A stretch of 64,000 nucleotides of DNA from Candidatus Galacturonatibacter soehngenii (GTDB taxonomy: Bacteria > Bacillota > Clostridia > Lachnospirales > Lachnospiraceae), in contig NZ_WAGX01000008.1 of the NCBI RefSeq assembly GCF_008830185.1, forward strand, positions 62,001 through 126,000, read 5' to 3'. This document shows positions 8,667-17,799 of this stretch, one piece after another; position 1 is the first letter of the stretch; each line of letters opens with the position of its first letter. The notes under the pieces were generated by a model, which did no database searches, was not told the DNA's origin, and saw only the letters and a program-made list of their open reading frames with translations. The translations under genes were made by a program, and so were the position numbers.

Positions 8667-10328
8667 ATGAAAAAGACTTTTAAAAAAGTGGCTGCTCTTA
8701 CTTTGGCGTGCTCCATGGTTGCAGCATCACTCGCAGGATGCGGTGGAAGCAAAAAAACGGAAACAACAGACAAGGCTGAAAATACAGCTGAAGGAACTGA
8801 TGCAACCGAGTCAAAAGATACGACAGAAACAACAGGAAGCTACGCTGATTACTCACAAGGTTTCCCAGAAAATGTAACAATTCAAATCCCTGTATATGAC
8901 AGAGCGTTTGAAGGATGGAATGTAACCGATAACTATTATACCAAATGGATTCAGAAAGAATTCGGCGAGAAATACAATGTAACCGTTGAATTTGTTGCAA
9001 TCGGAAGATCAACTGAAGTAACCGATTATACACAAATGCTAGCAGCTGGAACGGCTCCAGATATTATTTTCCATTATGATATGCCACAAGCTCTAGCATA
9101 TTATAGTGAAGGTGCAATGCAAGAGCTTGATTTAGGTGAAATCGCAAACTATGCTCCGACTTACTTTGGAAATATGGGTGAAACGATTTCAAAATATGGT
9201 TCCGTTGATGGAAAACCTACTTTCTTCTTTGCAGAACGTACGGATGCATATAACTATATGACATTAATCCGTCAGGACTGGTTGGAAAAAGTAAACATGG
9301 AAATGCCTCATAACTTAGAAGAATTAAACGCAGTATTTAAGGCATGGAAGGATGCAGGACTTGGTAATGGAGGCGGAAAATTAGAGCATAACAACTTTAC
9401 TTATGATTATCCTTTCCGTGCATGGCCAATCGATGAAAAAGATAGAGCTCTTTATTCAGATCTTTCTGTAGCAGCACTTCCTTGGGCTCCTACACATGAC
9501 TACTTAAAGAATTTAAATTATCAGTATAACAATGGTTTAATTGATCCTGAATTTTACTTAAATACGGATGAAGCTTCCATAAAAGCTGATTTCGTATCAG
9601 GTGCATCAGGAACATTCGCGCTATATTTAGCAAGTAGTACAGATGTTATTAGCTCAACATTAGCAAACGATCCAAATGCTAAATTTGCAGTATTAGACCC
9701 AGCAGCATTATCACCAGAAGGAACAAAGCCACAGTCAAGAGCTTACTGGCCATTTGGATTCATCATGGGAATTAATTCAACTACTTCAGATGAAGAAAGA
9801 GCTGCAGTATGGATGTATTTGGAATGGATGAGTCAACCTGAAAACTTATTCTTCTTACAAAATGGTGTAGAAGGTGAGAACTATACATTAGATGCAGATG
9901 GTTTAGCAGTGAAAAACCCTGACTTTACAGGTGAATCAGCATTATCACAAAACAATAACAAAGATTATTGGGCTTTAGTAACTGAAAGTGCACAGTATGA
10001 AAAAGACGAACTTAACTACAAAGCAAATCTTGCAAACTGGGCTCCAGTTGGATATGAGTATTTAGTGGAAGATTCTTATAAGTATTTTAATGACTACAAA
10101 GAATTCATGACACCAGATGCATTATATTCTGTTGTAATTGAAAGTGTTGCAGAGTACAAGACAACATTAAACGACTTATGGAAAGAACTTTATGTAAAAT
10201 GCGTTCTTGCACCAGAAGCAGATTTTGAAGCAACTTATCAAAAAGCAGTAGAAGATTACTTATCAGCTGGATATCAAGAGATTCTTGATGAAAAAACACA
10301 AGCAATCGAAGCTGGAAGTTATAATTAA
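8667..10328 (+). CDS. Extracellular solute-binding lipoprotein, LplA/YtcQ type
   Basis: The 553-residue protein begins with a lipoprotein signal peptide (lipobox SLAGC) and an acidic, Thr-rich linker. Its length and aromatic-rich body match the large LplA/YtcQ-type binding proteins that capture oligosaccharides for LplBC permeases. The start has a strong AAGGAGG. It is the third gene of the transport operon and is followed by a long stem-loop (10414-10453), which could protect its mRNA and raise its level relative to the permeases. The ligand is not readable from sequence; context points to rhamnogalacturonan fragments. Confidence 0.9.
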   Translation: MKKTFKKVAALTLACSMVAASLAGCGGSKKTETTDKAENTAEGTDATESKDTTETTGSYADYSQGFPENVTIQIPVYDRAFEGWNVTDNYYTKWIQKEFGEKYNVTVEFVAIGRSTEVTDYTQMLAAGTAPDIIFHYDMPQALAYYSEGAMQELDLGEIANYAPTYFGNMGETISKYGSVDGKPTFFFAERTDAYNYMTLIRQDWLEKVNMEMPHNLEELNAVFKAWKDAGLGNGGGKLEHNNFTYDYPFRAWPIDEKDRALYSDLSVAALPWAPTHDYLKNLNYQYNNGLIDPEFYLNTDEASIKADFVSGASGTFALYLASSTDVISSTLANDPNAKFAVLDPAALSPEGTKPQSRAYWPFGFIMGINSTTSDEERAAVWMYLEWMSQPENLFFLQNGVEGENYTLDADGLAVKNPDFTGESALSQNNNKDYWALVTESAQYEKDELNYKANLANWAPVGYEYLVEDSYKYFNDYKEFMTPDALYSVVIESVAEYKTTLNDLWKELYVKCVLAPEADFEATYQKAVEDYLSAGYQEILDEKTQAIEAGSYN

Positions 10329-10413
10329 GCTTAAAAAGTAAATCGAAGTACGTATGCACATAAGAGAGTATAATACAAGCTTTAGGTGCTTACAGTATAA
10401 GATATGACATGTC

Positions 10414-10453
10414 AATATTTCCCCTTCTATGTTACCATGGAAGGGGAAATATT
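10414..10453 (+). terminator. Stem-loop between the binding-protein gene and the GH105 gene (attenuator or mRNA-stabilising hairpin)
   Basis: A perfect 13-bp stem (aatatttcccctt 10414-10426, aaggggaaatatt 10441-10453) lies in the 166-base gap. The following T run is short (TTTAG), so partial termination or 3'-end protection of the upstream messenger is more likely than complete termination. Confidence 0.55.
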
Positions 10454-10494
10454 TTAGAAAGATGTTTGAAAGCAACATTAAGATGGAGGAAATT

Positions 10495-11526
10495 ATGTTT
10501 AAAATCAATTATGATGAAAACCAGATTTTAAAGGCCATTGATCAGATTGTAAAAAAGACTATGACAATGGATATGACTTGGGAGTGGCCATGTGGAGTTG
10601 CCTATTACGGTGTGTCTGAAGCTTATGAGGCAACGAAAAATGAAAAGTATCTTGAGATGCTTAAAAACTGGACAGATGAATACATTGAATTAGGTCTTCC
10701 AGATTGGACAGTTAATACATGTGCAATGGGACATGCAATGATTACTCTTTACGAAAATACAGGTGATGAAAAGTATTGGGATATCGTACTTAGTAAAGTA
10801 GATTATATTAGAAATCACGCACTTCGCTTTGGCGATCGTGTGCTTCAACATACAGTATCGATAAAAAATGATTTTCCAGAACAAGCTTGGGCAGACACTC
10901 TTTTTATGGCAGCCTTCTTTTTGCTAAGAGTTGGCGTGAAGTTAGAGGACAAAGACATAATTGAGGATGCCCTCAATCAATATTACTGGCATATTAAGTA
11001 TTTACAAGATCCATCTACAAGTCTTTGGTATCATGGATATAATAACATTAAAAAAGACCATATGTCAGGTTTTTATTGGGGAAGAGCTAACTGCTGGGCA
11101 GCATACACAATGTCTCAGGTAAAAAGAAGATTACCTCAGCCTTATTTATACCCTATTTATATGGATATTGAATGCGCGCTAAGAGATCAACTTGGAGCTC
11201 TTAAACTATTACAAACAGAAAATGGATTATGGAGAACCATACTTGACGATGAAGAATCTTATGAAGAGGTATCAGCCGCTTGTGGTATTGCAGCAGCTAT
11301 GGTAACAAACCAAAATCCACTTCATACAAAATATATTCAAAAAGCATTAGATGGAATCATGCAAAACATATCAGAAGATGGAAGGGTATTAAATGTATCT
11401 GGTGGTACCGCTGTTATGAATGACAGAGAAGGATACAGAAATATTCCAAAAGATTGGATTCAAGGCTGGGGACAAGGTCTTGCACTTGCATTTTTAACCT
11501 CTATTTTAAATGATAAGAATATGTAA
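10495..11526 (+). CDS. Unsaturated rhamnogalacturonyl hydrolase, GH105 (YteR-like)
   Basis: The 343-residue protein has the alpha/alpha-barrel motifs of GH105: WEWPCGVAYYG, DWTVNTCAMGHAM, QAWADTLFMAAF with the catalytic-type Asp in WADTL, and HGYN followed later by YWGRANCWAAYTM. GH105 removes the 4,5-unsaturated galacturonyl group left by rhamnogalacturonan lyases from the non-reducing end, in the cytoplasm (no signal peptide here). The start is ATG 10495, with GGAGGA four bases upstream; the in-frame ATG 10429 lies inside the hairpin and is unlikely. Together with the transporter and the CE12 esterase it forms a coherent rhamnogalacturonan I route. Confidence 0.92.
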   Translation: MFKINYDENQILKAIDQIVKKTMTMDMTWEWPCGVAYYGVSEAYEATKNEKYLEMLKNWTDEYIELGLPDWTVNTCAMGHAMITLYENTGDEKYWDIVLSKVDYIRNHALRFGDRVLQHTVSIKNDFPEQAWADTLFMAAFFLLRVGVKLEDKDIIEDALNQYYWHIKYLQDPSTSLWYHGYNNIKKDHMSGFYWGRANCWAAYTMSQVKRRLPQPYLYPIYMDIECALRDQLGALKLLQTENGLWRTILDDEESYEEVSAACGIAAAMVTNQNPLHTKYIQKALDGIMQNISEDGRVLNVSGGTAVMNDREGYRNIPKDWIQGWGQGLALAFLTSILNDKNM

Positions 11527-11530
11527 AAAA

Positions 11531-11569
11531 AGAAAGAAAAGCAACGAAATAGTTGTTTTTCTTTCTTTT
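11531..11569. terminator. Terminator after the GH105 gene
   Basis: A 15-bp stem (11531-11545 with 11552-11566, one G-T pair) is flanked by A and T runs. It lies between convergent genes and can work in both directions. Confidence 0.85.
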
Positions 11570-11577
11570 ATATTCAT

Positions 11578-11844
11578 CTACCACTTTTTATTAGGAGCAG
11601 CACATTCGTTTTCCCCAATAATGGCTCTTAACTCAACGAAACAGCCGCATATGCGACACATTCCCTGGAAATAATCTTCGCACGCAATACATATATTTAG
11701 TCTCTTATCATATTCTATCTCATCGACCTTTCTATCATCATCTAAACTATCAATATATTCGTATAAATGTGTAAAGTATTGAGCTTGTGGAAAATCATAT
11801 AAAAGACATTTTTTACACAAGCGCTTTTGGCTTAAATCACTCAT
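11578..11844 (-). CDS. Small Cys-rich protein, DUF6171-like
   Basis: The 88-residue protein has paired cysteines (CKKC near 10-13, C-x2-C near 52-55, C-x2-C-x-C near 62-67, and a late Cys) that look like a zinc-ribbon or other metal site. The order C-K-K-C ... R-L-N-I-C-I-A-C ... G-M-C-R-I-C-G-C-F-V-E-L-R matches my memory of the DUF6171 family of Clostridia. No function is known to me. It is a single-gene unit on the reverse strand with only a weak ribosome site (AGAAAGG). Confidence 0.6.
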   Translation of the reverse strand: MSDLSQKRLCKKCLLYDFPQAQYFTHLYEYIDSLDDDRKVDEIEYDKRLNICIACEDYFQGMCRICGCFVELRAIIGENECAAPNKKW

Positions 11845-12007
11845 GTTTCTACCTTTCTAAATTTATTGAATTTAACAATTACAAGGTTTTTATAAGATCT
11901 AGATAAGTGTAATTAGACGATTATCACTCTTAGTGACATTAGTATAACATATTGAAGGAATTTTGAAAATGGTAGCATAAAATATAGATTCTCTCAATAT
12001 AAATAGA

Positions 12008-12019
12008 GTAGCATAAACA
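12008..12019 (+). promoter_or_regulatory. Possible sporulation (sigma-E-like) -10 element upstream of the SipL-like gene
   Basis: GCATAAACA (12011-12019) resembles the sigma-E -10 CATACAxT. The ten bases GTAGCATAAA occur twice (11972-11981 and 12008-12017). A convincing -35 was not found, so this is weak. Confidence 0.25.
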
Positions 12020-12073
12020 GATATCTTATAGTGGCTGTAAAGATGATAAAATAAGCAAATTGGAGGGGATATA

Positions 12074-13630
12074 TTGGAACTAATCAAGAAGAATATACAT
12101 ATGAACGGATTAAAAGGAAAAGCTGTAAATCAGATTACATTAGAGGATGATTATAATGTTCCTGATAGTAAAGCAGATGTCATGAATATTATACAAGACT
12201 CCAGTGAAATAGTAATTACAGAAGTAAAAGCAGCAGATGGGCATGCCGTGGTAAGAGGCAAACTAAAATTCAAGATACTGTATGTGAGTGATTCTCCAGA
12301 CGAGAGAATTCAAAGTTTATCTGGCGAGATACCGTTTGAAGAAACCATTAACATAGAAGGTGCTATGGATGGTGACAGTATTAAGATGAAGTGGGATACA
12401 GAAGATTTTAATGTATCTACAATTAACTCTAGAAAGATTAGTGTAAAAGCAATTGTAACCTTTGTTCTATCGATTGAACAAATCATGGATGAAGAAACTA
12501 CGGTTGATATTGTAAGTGAGGATGAGGTACAAAGTCGCAAAAAAGGACTAGATATTGTCGAGCTTGCCGTGAATAAGAAAGATATTTTTAGAATCAAAGA
12601 TGAAATAGCAATCAATCAAAACAAACCTAATATCTATGAAATTGTTTGGACGAATGCACAGCTAAGAAACGTAGAAATCAGACTAATGGATCAGGGAATT
12701 TCTATAAAAGGAGATTTGGCTGTTTTTGTTCTCTATAAGGGAGAAGATGAAGAACGCTCGCTTCATTTTGTAGAAGAAGTGATACCATTTAGCGGAAATA
12801 TTGATTGTAGTGACTGCCTAGAAGATATGATAGCTGATATTGAACTCTCATTTGAGCATTTAGACATTGAAGCAAAACCAGATTATGATGGAGAACAAAG
12901 ACTGATTAATATTGATGGTGCTTTGAATCTTGATATTAAATTATATGAAGAAAATCATGTTGATATCCTGGAAGATGTTTATTCACCTCAAATGGAGTTA
13001 ACACCAATTACCCAAGTTGGAAATTTTGAGAGTTTGGTTGTAAAGAATTTTGCCAAGACACGAGTAACGGAAAAACAAAAGATTCCAAATAACCAACTAA
13101 GAATCCTTCAACTTTGCCATACAACAGGTAATGTAAAAATTGATGAAACAATTCCAGTTGAAGATGCGGTAAGTGTAGAGGGTGTAATAGAAGTAGCGAT
13201 TTTGTACATAACGGCAGATGATAATATGCCATTTAACGTAATGAAAGGCATGATTCCATTTAATCATATTATAGAAGCAAAAGGAATAAATGAGGACTCT
13301 ATTTACCATATCAAGGCAGACATCGACCAACTCAATAGTACGATGATAGACAGTGAAGAGGTAGAAGTAAAAGCAATCGTTAATTTAAATGCCTTAGTAT
13401 TAAATAGATTGTCTGAAGAAATTATAACAGATGTAAAACAAGAGCCACTTGATTATTCAAAACTTGAAGCTTTACCAGGAATTGTGGGATATGTTGTAAA
13501 AGCAGATGACTCCTTGTGGAAATTGGCTAAGAAATATTACACAACGGTGGATAAAATCAAGGAAACCAATGATCTTACGAGTGATTCTATTAAAGTAGGA
13601 GATAGCTTACTTATTGTAAAGAGCATATAA
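12074..13630 (+). CDS. sipL: SipL-like spore coat/cortex morphogenetic protein (DUF3794 repeats plus LysM)
   Basis: The 518-residue protein contains three DUF3794/SPOCS-type beta-rich repeats (roughly 30-130, 180-290 and 320-430) and ends in a LysM domain (about 470-516, YVVKADDSLWKLAKKYYTTV). This is the architecture of SipL, the C. difficile partner of SpoIVA that is required for coat assembly around the forespore. It starts with TTG at 12074, preceded by GGAGGGG five bases upstream. It is expressed as a single gene, probably in the mother cell. The LysM domain in SipL contacts SpoIVA. Other SPOCS-LysM paralogues exist in Clostridia, so orthology is likely rather than proven. Confidence 0.82.
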   Translation: MELIKKNIHMNGLKGKAVNQITLEDDYNVPDSKADVMNIIQDSSEIVITEVKAADGHAVVRGKLKFKILYVSDSPDERIQSLSGEIPFEETINIEGAMDGDSIKMKWDTEDFNVSTINSRKISVKAIVTFVLSIEQIMDEETTVDIVSEDEVQSRKKGLDIVELAVNKKDIFRIKDEIAINQNKPNIYEIVWTNAQLRNVEIRLMDQGISIKGDLAVFVLYKGEDEERSLHFVEEVIPFSGNIDCSDCLEDMIADIELSFEHLDIEAKPDYDGEQRLINIDGALNLDIKLYEENHVDILEDVYSPQMELTPITQVGNFESLVVKNFAKTRVTEKQKIPNNQLRILQLCHTTGNVKIDETIPVEDAVSVEGVIEVAILYITADDNMPFNVMKGMIPFNHIIEAKGINEDSIYHIKADIDQLNSTMIDSEEVEVKAIVNLNALVLNRLSEEIITDVKQEPLDYSKLEALPGIVGYVVKADDSLWKLAKKYYTTVDKIKETNDLTSDSIKVGDSLLIVKSI

Positions 13631-13709
13631 TAGAATGTTTTTGTAAATGGCTCTGATCGTAATAGATATCAAAATAGATTACATGTTTATTTATACTATA
13701 TAATGCATG

Positions 13710-13758
13710 AAATGCTGATTTTCTAAAATGATACATTTTAAGAAAATCAGCATTTTTA
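13710..13758. terminator. Terminator after the SipL-like gene
   Basis: A 20-bp stem with one bulged base starts at aaatgctgattttct (13710-13724) and closes at agaaaatcagcattt (13741-13755); it is followed by TTTTT. Nothing else recognisable lies between 13631 and the ispE promoter at 13856. Confidence 0.8.
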
Positions 13759-13855
13759 GGCCCCAAAGTGTCTGTAATCCCCCCTTTACTAAATTGGTTA
13801 TAGTAATTTGATAGAAAATAAGAGAACAATGTCGGAAATTAGTATATTACAAACA

Positions 13856-13884
13856 TTGCAATTTTTAAAAAAAATGTTTATAAT
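13856..13884 (+). promoter_or_regulatory. Sigma-A-type promoter of ispE
   Basis: TTGCAA (13856-13861), a 17-bp spacer and TATAAT (13879-13884) lie 46 bp before the start codon. Confidence 0.65.
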
Positions 13885-13930
13885 GTATACAGAATACAAT
13901 AAATTGTGACATTAACACTGGAGGAAAGTA

Positions 13931-14803
13931 ATGGAACAAATCAAATTAAAAGCACTTGCCAAAATTAATCTTGGCCTAGATGTTGTTCGTAAAAGAGAAG
14001 ACGGCTATCACGAAGTGCGTATGATTATGCAGACGATCAATATGTATGATAAGATTGCTATAAAAAAAATAAAAGAGAATGCGATAAAGGTAAAAACGAA
14101 TTTATATTATTTACCGAATAATGAAAATAACCTTGTTTATAAAGCTGCGAAACTTCTGATGGACGAATTTGAGCTTGAGCAAGGTGTTAGCATAGATCTT
14201 GAAAAATATATCCCAGTTGCAGCAGGTATGGCAGGAGGAAGTTCTGATGCTGCCGCAGTGTTGATGGGGGTAAATAAGTTATTTAAACTGGGGCTTAGCA
14301 AAAAACAGCTTATGGAGCGCTCAGTAGTAATAGGCGCAGATGTTCCGTATTGTATCATGAGAGGAACTGCCCTTGCAGAAGGGATTGGAGAAAAATTAAC
14401 CCCTTTAAAACCAATGCCGAAATGTTACATATTAATTGCAAAACCTGGAATTAGTGTATCGACAAAGTTCGTATATGGGAATTTGAAAGTAGATGAAATA
14501 AAAGTTCATCCAGATATTGATGGAATGGTAGAAGCAATTGAAGAAGGAAATTTAACTGACATTACAAAACGGATGGGAAATGTGCTCGAAGAAGTCACAA
14601 TAAAAGAGTATCCAGTCATTCAAGAAATTAAGAATATTATGCAGGAGAATGGTGCCATAAACGCAATGATGAGCGGTAGTGGACCTACTGTATTTGGAAT
14701 TTTTACAGAGTATGAAAAGGCTCAAAAAGCCCATTTAATTTTAAATTCTAGTAACCAAGTAAAACAAACGTATCTAACGAGTGTATATAATAATAGGAGG
14801 TAA
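13931..14803 (+). CDS. ispE: 4-diphosphocytidyl-2-C-methyl-D-erythritol kinase
   Basis: This 290-residue GHMP kinase phosphorylates CDP-methylerythritol in the methylerythritol phosphate route to isoprenoids. Diagnostic features are the N-terminal KALAKINLGLDV (substrate side), the ATP-binding P-V-A-A-G-M-A-G-G-S-S-D-A-A motif at about 94-107 and the late MSGSGPTVFGIF motif. The start has GGAGG in front and a good promoter. Its last codons include the AGGAGG used by the next gene, so ispE and the GntR gene are translationally linked. Confidence 0.95.
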   Translation: MEQIKLKALAKINLGLDVVRKREDGYHEVRMIMQTINMYDKIAIKKIKENAIKVKTNLYYLPNNENNLVYKAAKLLMDEFELEQGVSIDLEKYIPVAAGMAGGSSDAAAVLMGVNKLFKLGLSKKQLMERSVVIGADVPYCIMRGTALAEGIGEKLTPLKPMPKCYILIAKPGISVSTKFVYGNLKVDEIKVHPDIDGMVEAIEEGNLTDITKRMGNVLEEVTIKEYPVIQEIKNIMQENGAINAMMSGSGPTVFGIFTEYEKAQKAHLILNSSNQVKQTYLTSVYNNRR

Positions 14804-14808
14804 GTAAA

Positions 14809-15483
14809 ATGAACGACGTATTAAAGGTAAATATCAATGAATATCTTCCACTTAGGGATGTTGTATTCAATACATTAAGACAAGCTATTTTAAAAGGAGA
14901 ATTAAAGCCAGGTGAGAGACTTATGGAGATTCAGCTTGCACAAAGACTAGGGGTAAGTAGAACTCCTATCAGAGAAGCCATTCGTAAGCTGGAACTAGAA
15001 GGATTGGTTACTATGGTTCCAAGAAAGGGAGCAGAGGTTGCTAAAATCACTGAAAAAAGCTTACGGGATGTATTAGAAGTAAGAAAGGCGTTAGAAGAAT
15101 TGGCAATGGAAATCGCCTGTGATAGAATAACGGAGGATTTGATTGAACAACTACAAATGGCATTAGAAGAATTTAAAAAAGCCATCTCTTCAAAGGAGCT
15201 AACCGCAATTGCAGAAGCAGATGTGAATTTTCATGATGTTATTTATAATGCGACTGGAAATGAAAAATTAATTTTAATTCTAAATAATTTGCGCGAGCAG
15301 ATGTATCGTTATCGAATTGAGTACATTAAGGATTACAGCAGCCATCTAAGATTGATTGAAGAACATGAGACAATAATTGAGTCTTTGAAAAACCATGATA
15401 AAGAAAAAGCAACGTATACAATCTGTAACCACATAGACAATCAAGAGATGACTGTGATAAATAGTATTAAAAGTAACGAATAG
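14809..15483 (+). CDS. GntR-family transcriptional regulator (FadR/FCD subfamily)
   Basis: The 224-residue protein has an N-terminal winged helix (about 15-80; the LAQRLGVSRTPIREAIRKLE recognition region) and an all-helical FCD ligand domain with metal-type residues (Asp in AEADVNFHD and His further on). FCD regulators usually respond to carboxylic acids. It starts 5 bp after ispE with its ribosome site inside that gene. Why it travels with ispE and spoIIR is not evident; this linkage is common in Clostridia in my recollection. Target genes cannot be identified from the window. Confidence 0.88.
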   Translation: MNDVLKVNINEYLPLRDVVFNTLRQAILKGELKPGERLMEIQLAQRLGVSRTPIREAIRKLELEGLVTMVPRKGAEVAKITEKSLRDVLEVRKALEELAMEIACDRITEDLIEQLQMALEEFKKAISSKELTAIAEADVNFHDVIYNATGNEKLILILNNLREQMYRYRIEYIKDYSSHLRLIEEHETIIESLKNHDKEKATYTICNHIDNQEMTVINSIKSNE

Positions 15484-15537
15484 ATTCAAATAATATTGTC
15501 AATACTTCCACTATATTCCATAGGGAGGTATTGATAA

Positions 15538-16179
15538 ATGAAGAAAAAAAATCATATCATAATTAGTTTATTAGTTGTTATAATTGGCATTACACTTACA
15601 AGCCAAGTATATATTAGTAAAGCAAATGTAAGTAATACATACAGTATGCAAAAGTTACAAAGTACTCTTGCACAAAAAATTATACGTTTTCATGTGATAG
15701 CAGATAATGATACGGATGAATCACAGCAATTAAAAATGAAAGTGAAAAACGAAACATTAAAATACATGAAAACATTGTTAACGGGAACAGAAGATTTAAG
15801 TACAACACGAGATATTTTAGAAAATAATTTGGAAAATATTAAAAATTTTGCTTTGGATGTTGTGGAAAAAGAAGGATATGAATATAATGTAAGTGCGGAA
15901 TTTGAAAATTGTTATTTTCCAATCAAAGAATATGGCAGTCTCATATTTCCAGCGGGATATTATGATGCTTTAAAAATAAAACTTGGAAAAGCAGAAGGCA
16001 GAAACTGGTGGTGTGTGATGTATCCAAATCTTTGCTTTGTTGAGGGAAGCTACGCAGTTGTTAACGATGAGGTTAAGGAAACATTAGAGGGAATGCTTAC
16101 ACCAGATGAATATCATATGCTCTTACAAGGTAACAATACAAAAATATCCTTTAAATATTTGAAATTCCTAAACAACTAG
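15538..16179 (+). CDS. spoIIR: Stage II sporulation protein R
   Basis: The 213-residue protein has an N-terminal membrane/signal segment (about 6-26) and the SpoIIR domain with the hallmark I-R-F-H-V-I-A-D-N-D-T-D-E-S-Q-Q-L-K-M-K-V block at about 49-69 and a WWCVMYPNLCF segment near 160. SpoIIR is made in the forespore and secreted into the intermembrane space, where it triggers SpoIIGA to process pro-sigma-E. It is usually transcribed by sigma-F; I could not locate a clear sigma-F promoter in the 54-base gap, so it might also be read from upstream. AGGGAGG precedes the ATG. Confidence 0.93.
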   Translation: MKKKNHIIISLLVVIIGITLTSQVYISKANVSNTYSMQKLQSTLAQKIIRFHVIADNDTDESQQLKMKVKNETLKYMKTLLTGTEDLSTTRDILENNLENIKNFALDVVEKEGYEYNVSAEFENCYFPIKEYGSLIFPAGYYDALKIKLGKAEGRNWWCVMYPNLCFVEGSYAVVNDEVKETLEGMLTPDEYHMLLQGNNTKISFKYLKFLNN

Positions 16180-16207
16180 TAAGGCAGAGATTTTAATGGA
16201 GGATGAA

Positions 16208-17056
16208 ATGACCTTAAGCATTCGTGAAATAGATGAGGCAATAAAAGAAGCCCCAATCGGTGTTTTTGACTCTGGCGTGGGCGGATTGACGGTAGCTAGA
16301 GAGATCATGAGGCAAATGCCAAATGAACGTATTATTTATTTTGGAGACACTGCAAGAGTTCCATATGGTAGTAAGTCTCAAAATACGATTATTCGTTATT
16401 CCAGACAGATTATTCGGTTTCTTAGGACAAAAAAAGTAAAAGCAATCGTAGTGGCATGTAATACTGCCAGTGCATATGCTTTGGATACCATAGAGACTGA
16501 ACTCGATATCCCCATAATTGGTGTGGTAAAACCAGGTGCGAAAGTAGCGGTCGATGCAACCAATAATGGAAAAATCGGAGTGATAGGTACGGAAGGGACA
16601 ATAAATAGTGGAATCTACTCAGAGTTTATACATAAAAGAAAGAAAGATATCACTGTAGTTGGAAAAGCTTGCCCGTTGTTTGTTCCATTGGTTGAAGAAA
16701 ATTGGATAAAAGATAGTGTTACAGATGAAGTAGCAAAAAGATATTTGAGTGAACTAAAGGAATCGGGAATTGATACGTTAATTTTAGGATGTACGCATTA
16801 CCCCTTGCTTCGTTCAACGGTCAGAAAAATGATTGGAGAAGATGTTACTTTAGTAAATCCAGCTTACGAAACTGCCCTTGAATTAAAAGCTTTATTGGAA
16901 GAGCATGACATGATAAATACAAGCAACCAGATAAATGATAGTTCGCGTTATGAATTTTATGTAAGTGATGCAGCAGATAAGTTTAAACAGTTTGCTAATT
17001 CAATTTTACCCTATGATATTGAAACTACGAAATTAATTAATATAGAAGACTTTTAG
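16208..17056 (+). CDS. murI: Glutamate racemase
   Basis: The 282-residue enzyme makes D-glutamate for peptidoglycan. Signature motifs: IGVFDSGVGGLTV (about 17-29), VVACNTASA with the first catalytic cysteine (about residue 84) and LGCTHYPLL with the second (about 196). ATG 16208 is chosen because GGAGG (16198-16202) lies five bases upstream; the in-frame ATG 16196 overlaps that site. It follows spoIIR by 28 bp and precedes the DUF1934 gene by 8 bp, suggesting co-transcription. Confidence 0.94.
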   Translation: MTLSIREIDEAIKEAPIGVFDSGVGGLTVAREIMRQMPNERIIYFGDTARVPYGSKSQNTIIRYSRQIIRFLRTKKVKAIVVACNTASAYALDTIETELDIPIIGVVKPGAKVAVDATNNGKIGVIGTEGTINSGIYSEFIHKRKKDITVVGKACPLFVPLVEENWIKDSVTDEVAKRYLSELKESGIDTLILGCTHYPLLRSTVRKMIGEDVTLVNPAYETALELKALLEEHDMINTSNQINDSSRYEFYVSDAADKFKQFANSILPYDIETTKLINIEDF

Positions 17057-17064
17057 GTGAGTAT

Positions 17065-17514
17065 ATGACAAAAGATGTAATACTAAGTATTTGTGGACTG
17101 CAATTTGATAGTCTGGAAACACAAGCGCCTGATCCAGTTGAAGTGATTACAGTTGGAGAGTATTATAAAAGAAATAATAAGCATTATGTATTGTTTCATG
17201 AGATGATGGAAGGCTTTGAAGGCAGTACGAAAAACACAGTTAAAATCACAGATAATACCTTAGACATTATGAAGCAAGGCGTAACCAATGTACATATGGT
17301 ATTTGAAAAAAACAAGAAAAATATAACCTGTTATAATACTCCATATGGTAATCTTATGATAGGTATCTTTGCAAAAGACGTTAAGATAGAAGAGCAGGAT
17401 GAAAACATAGCGGTTCGTGTTGAATATGCACTCGATATTAATTATGAACACTTGGCAGATTGTCAGATTTCCATTAATATAAAATCCAAAGATGCAAAGG
17501 ATTTTGTGCTGTAG
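17065..17514 (+). CDS. DUF1934 (YwiB-like) beta-barrel protein
   Basis: The 149-residue protein matches the DUF1934 family, small lipocalin-like beta-barrels such as Bacillus YwiB. Signs are the opening V-I-L-S-I-C-G-L-Q, the central M-K-Q-G followed by F-E-K-N-K-K and Y-N-T-P-Y-G-N-L, and the final V-E-Y-A-L-D-I-N segment. No signal peptide is present. The biochemical role of the family is not established. It sits at the end of the murI transcription unit, before the terminator at 17598. Confidence 0.75.
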   Translation: MTKDVILSICGLQFDSLETQAPDPVEVITVGEYYKRNNKHYVLFHEMMEGFEGSTKNTVKITDNTLDIMKQGVTNVHMVFEKNKKNITCYNTPYGNLMIGIFAKDVKIEEQDENIAVRVEYALDINYEHLADCQISINIKSKDAKDFVL

Positions 17515-17597
17515 AAACCTACGAACAAAAAAGTAAGCACCCTACTGTGGATAAATTTAATAAGATTCAAACAAATTTAAGATAGAAAAGACGATAA

Positions 17598-17631
17598 GCT
17601 CTACTGCATAATTTGCAGTAGGGCATTTTTT
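17598..17631 (+). terminator. Terminator after the murI/DUF1934 unit
   Basis: An 11-bp stem (gctctactgca 17598-17608, tgcagtagggc 17614-17624) is followed by ATTTTTT. Confidence 0.82.
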
Positions 17632-17662
17632 ATGTGAACTAATATAAGAAAAGAAGATAGGT

Positions 17663-17722
17663 CATGAATCTGATATTTTTCATATGAATTTGATTTTATA
17701 TTTTAAATGCATCAAGTAATAT
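17663..17722 (+). promoter_or_regulatory. AraC-type operator (two direct half-sites) and -10 box of the GH94-GH3 operon
   Basis: Half-sites ATGAATCTGAT (17664-17674) and ATGAATTTGAT (17684-17694) are in direct repeat with a 20-bp pitch. A putative -10 TAATAT lies at 17717-17722; the second half-site abuts the expected -35 position, as in class II AraC activation. The 18 bases at 17663-17680 recur exactly at 24161-24178, at the same 54-bp distance from a -10-like hexamer. Confidence 0.7.
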
Positions 17723-17799
17723 GGAGAAGAATCGAGCCTATTTGCAGAAAGATGGATAGGAAATTAGATATTATTTGAAACAGATAGAAGGAGAAAGAA

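Noticed and set aside
10429-10494. Upstream start for the GH105 gene at ATG 10429
   Set aside because: It is inside the intergenic hairpin with no ribosome site, while ATG 10495 has GGAGGA and begins where the family homology begins.
13611-13829. 72-codon reverse frame between the SipL-like gene and ispE
   Set aside because: It crosses the terminator stem and shows no coding character or ribosome site.
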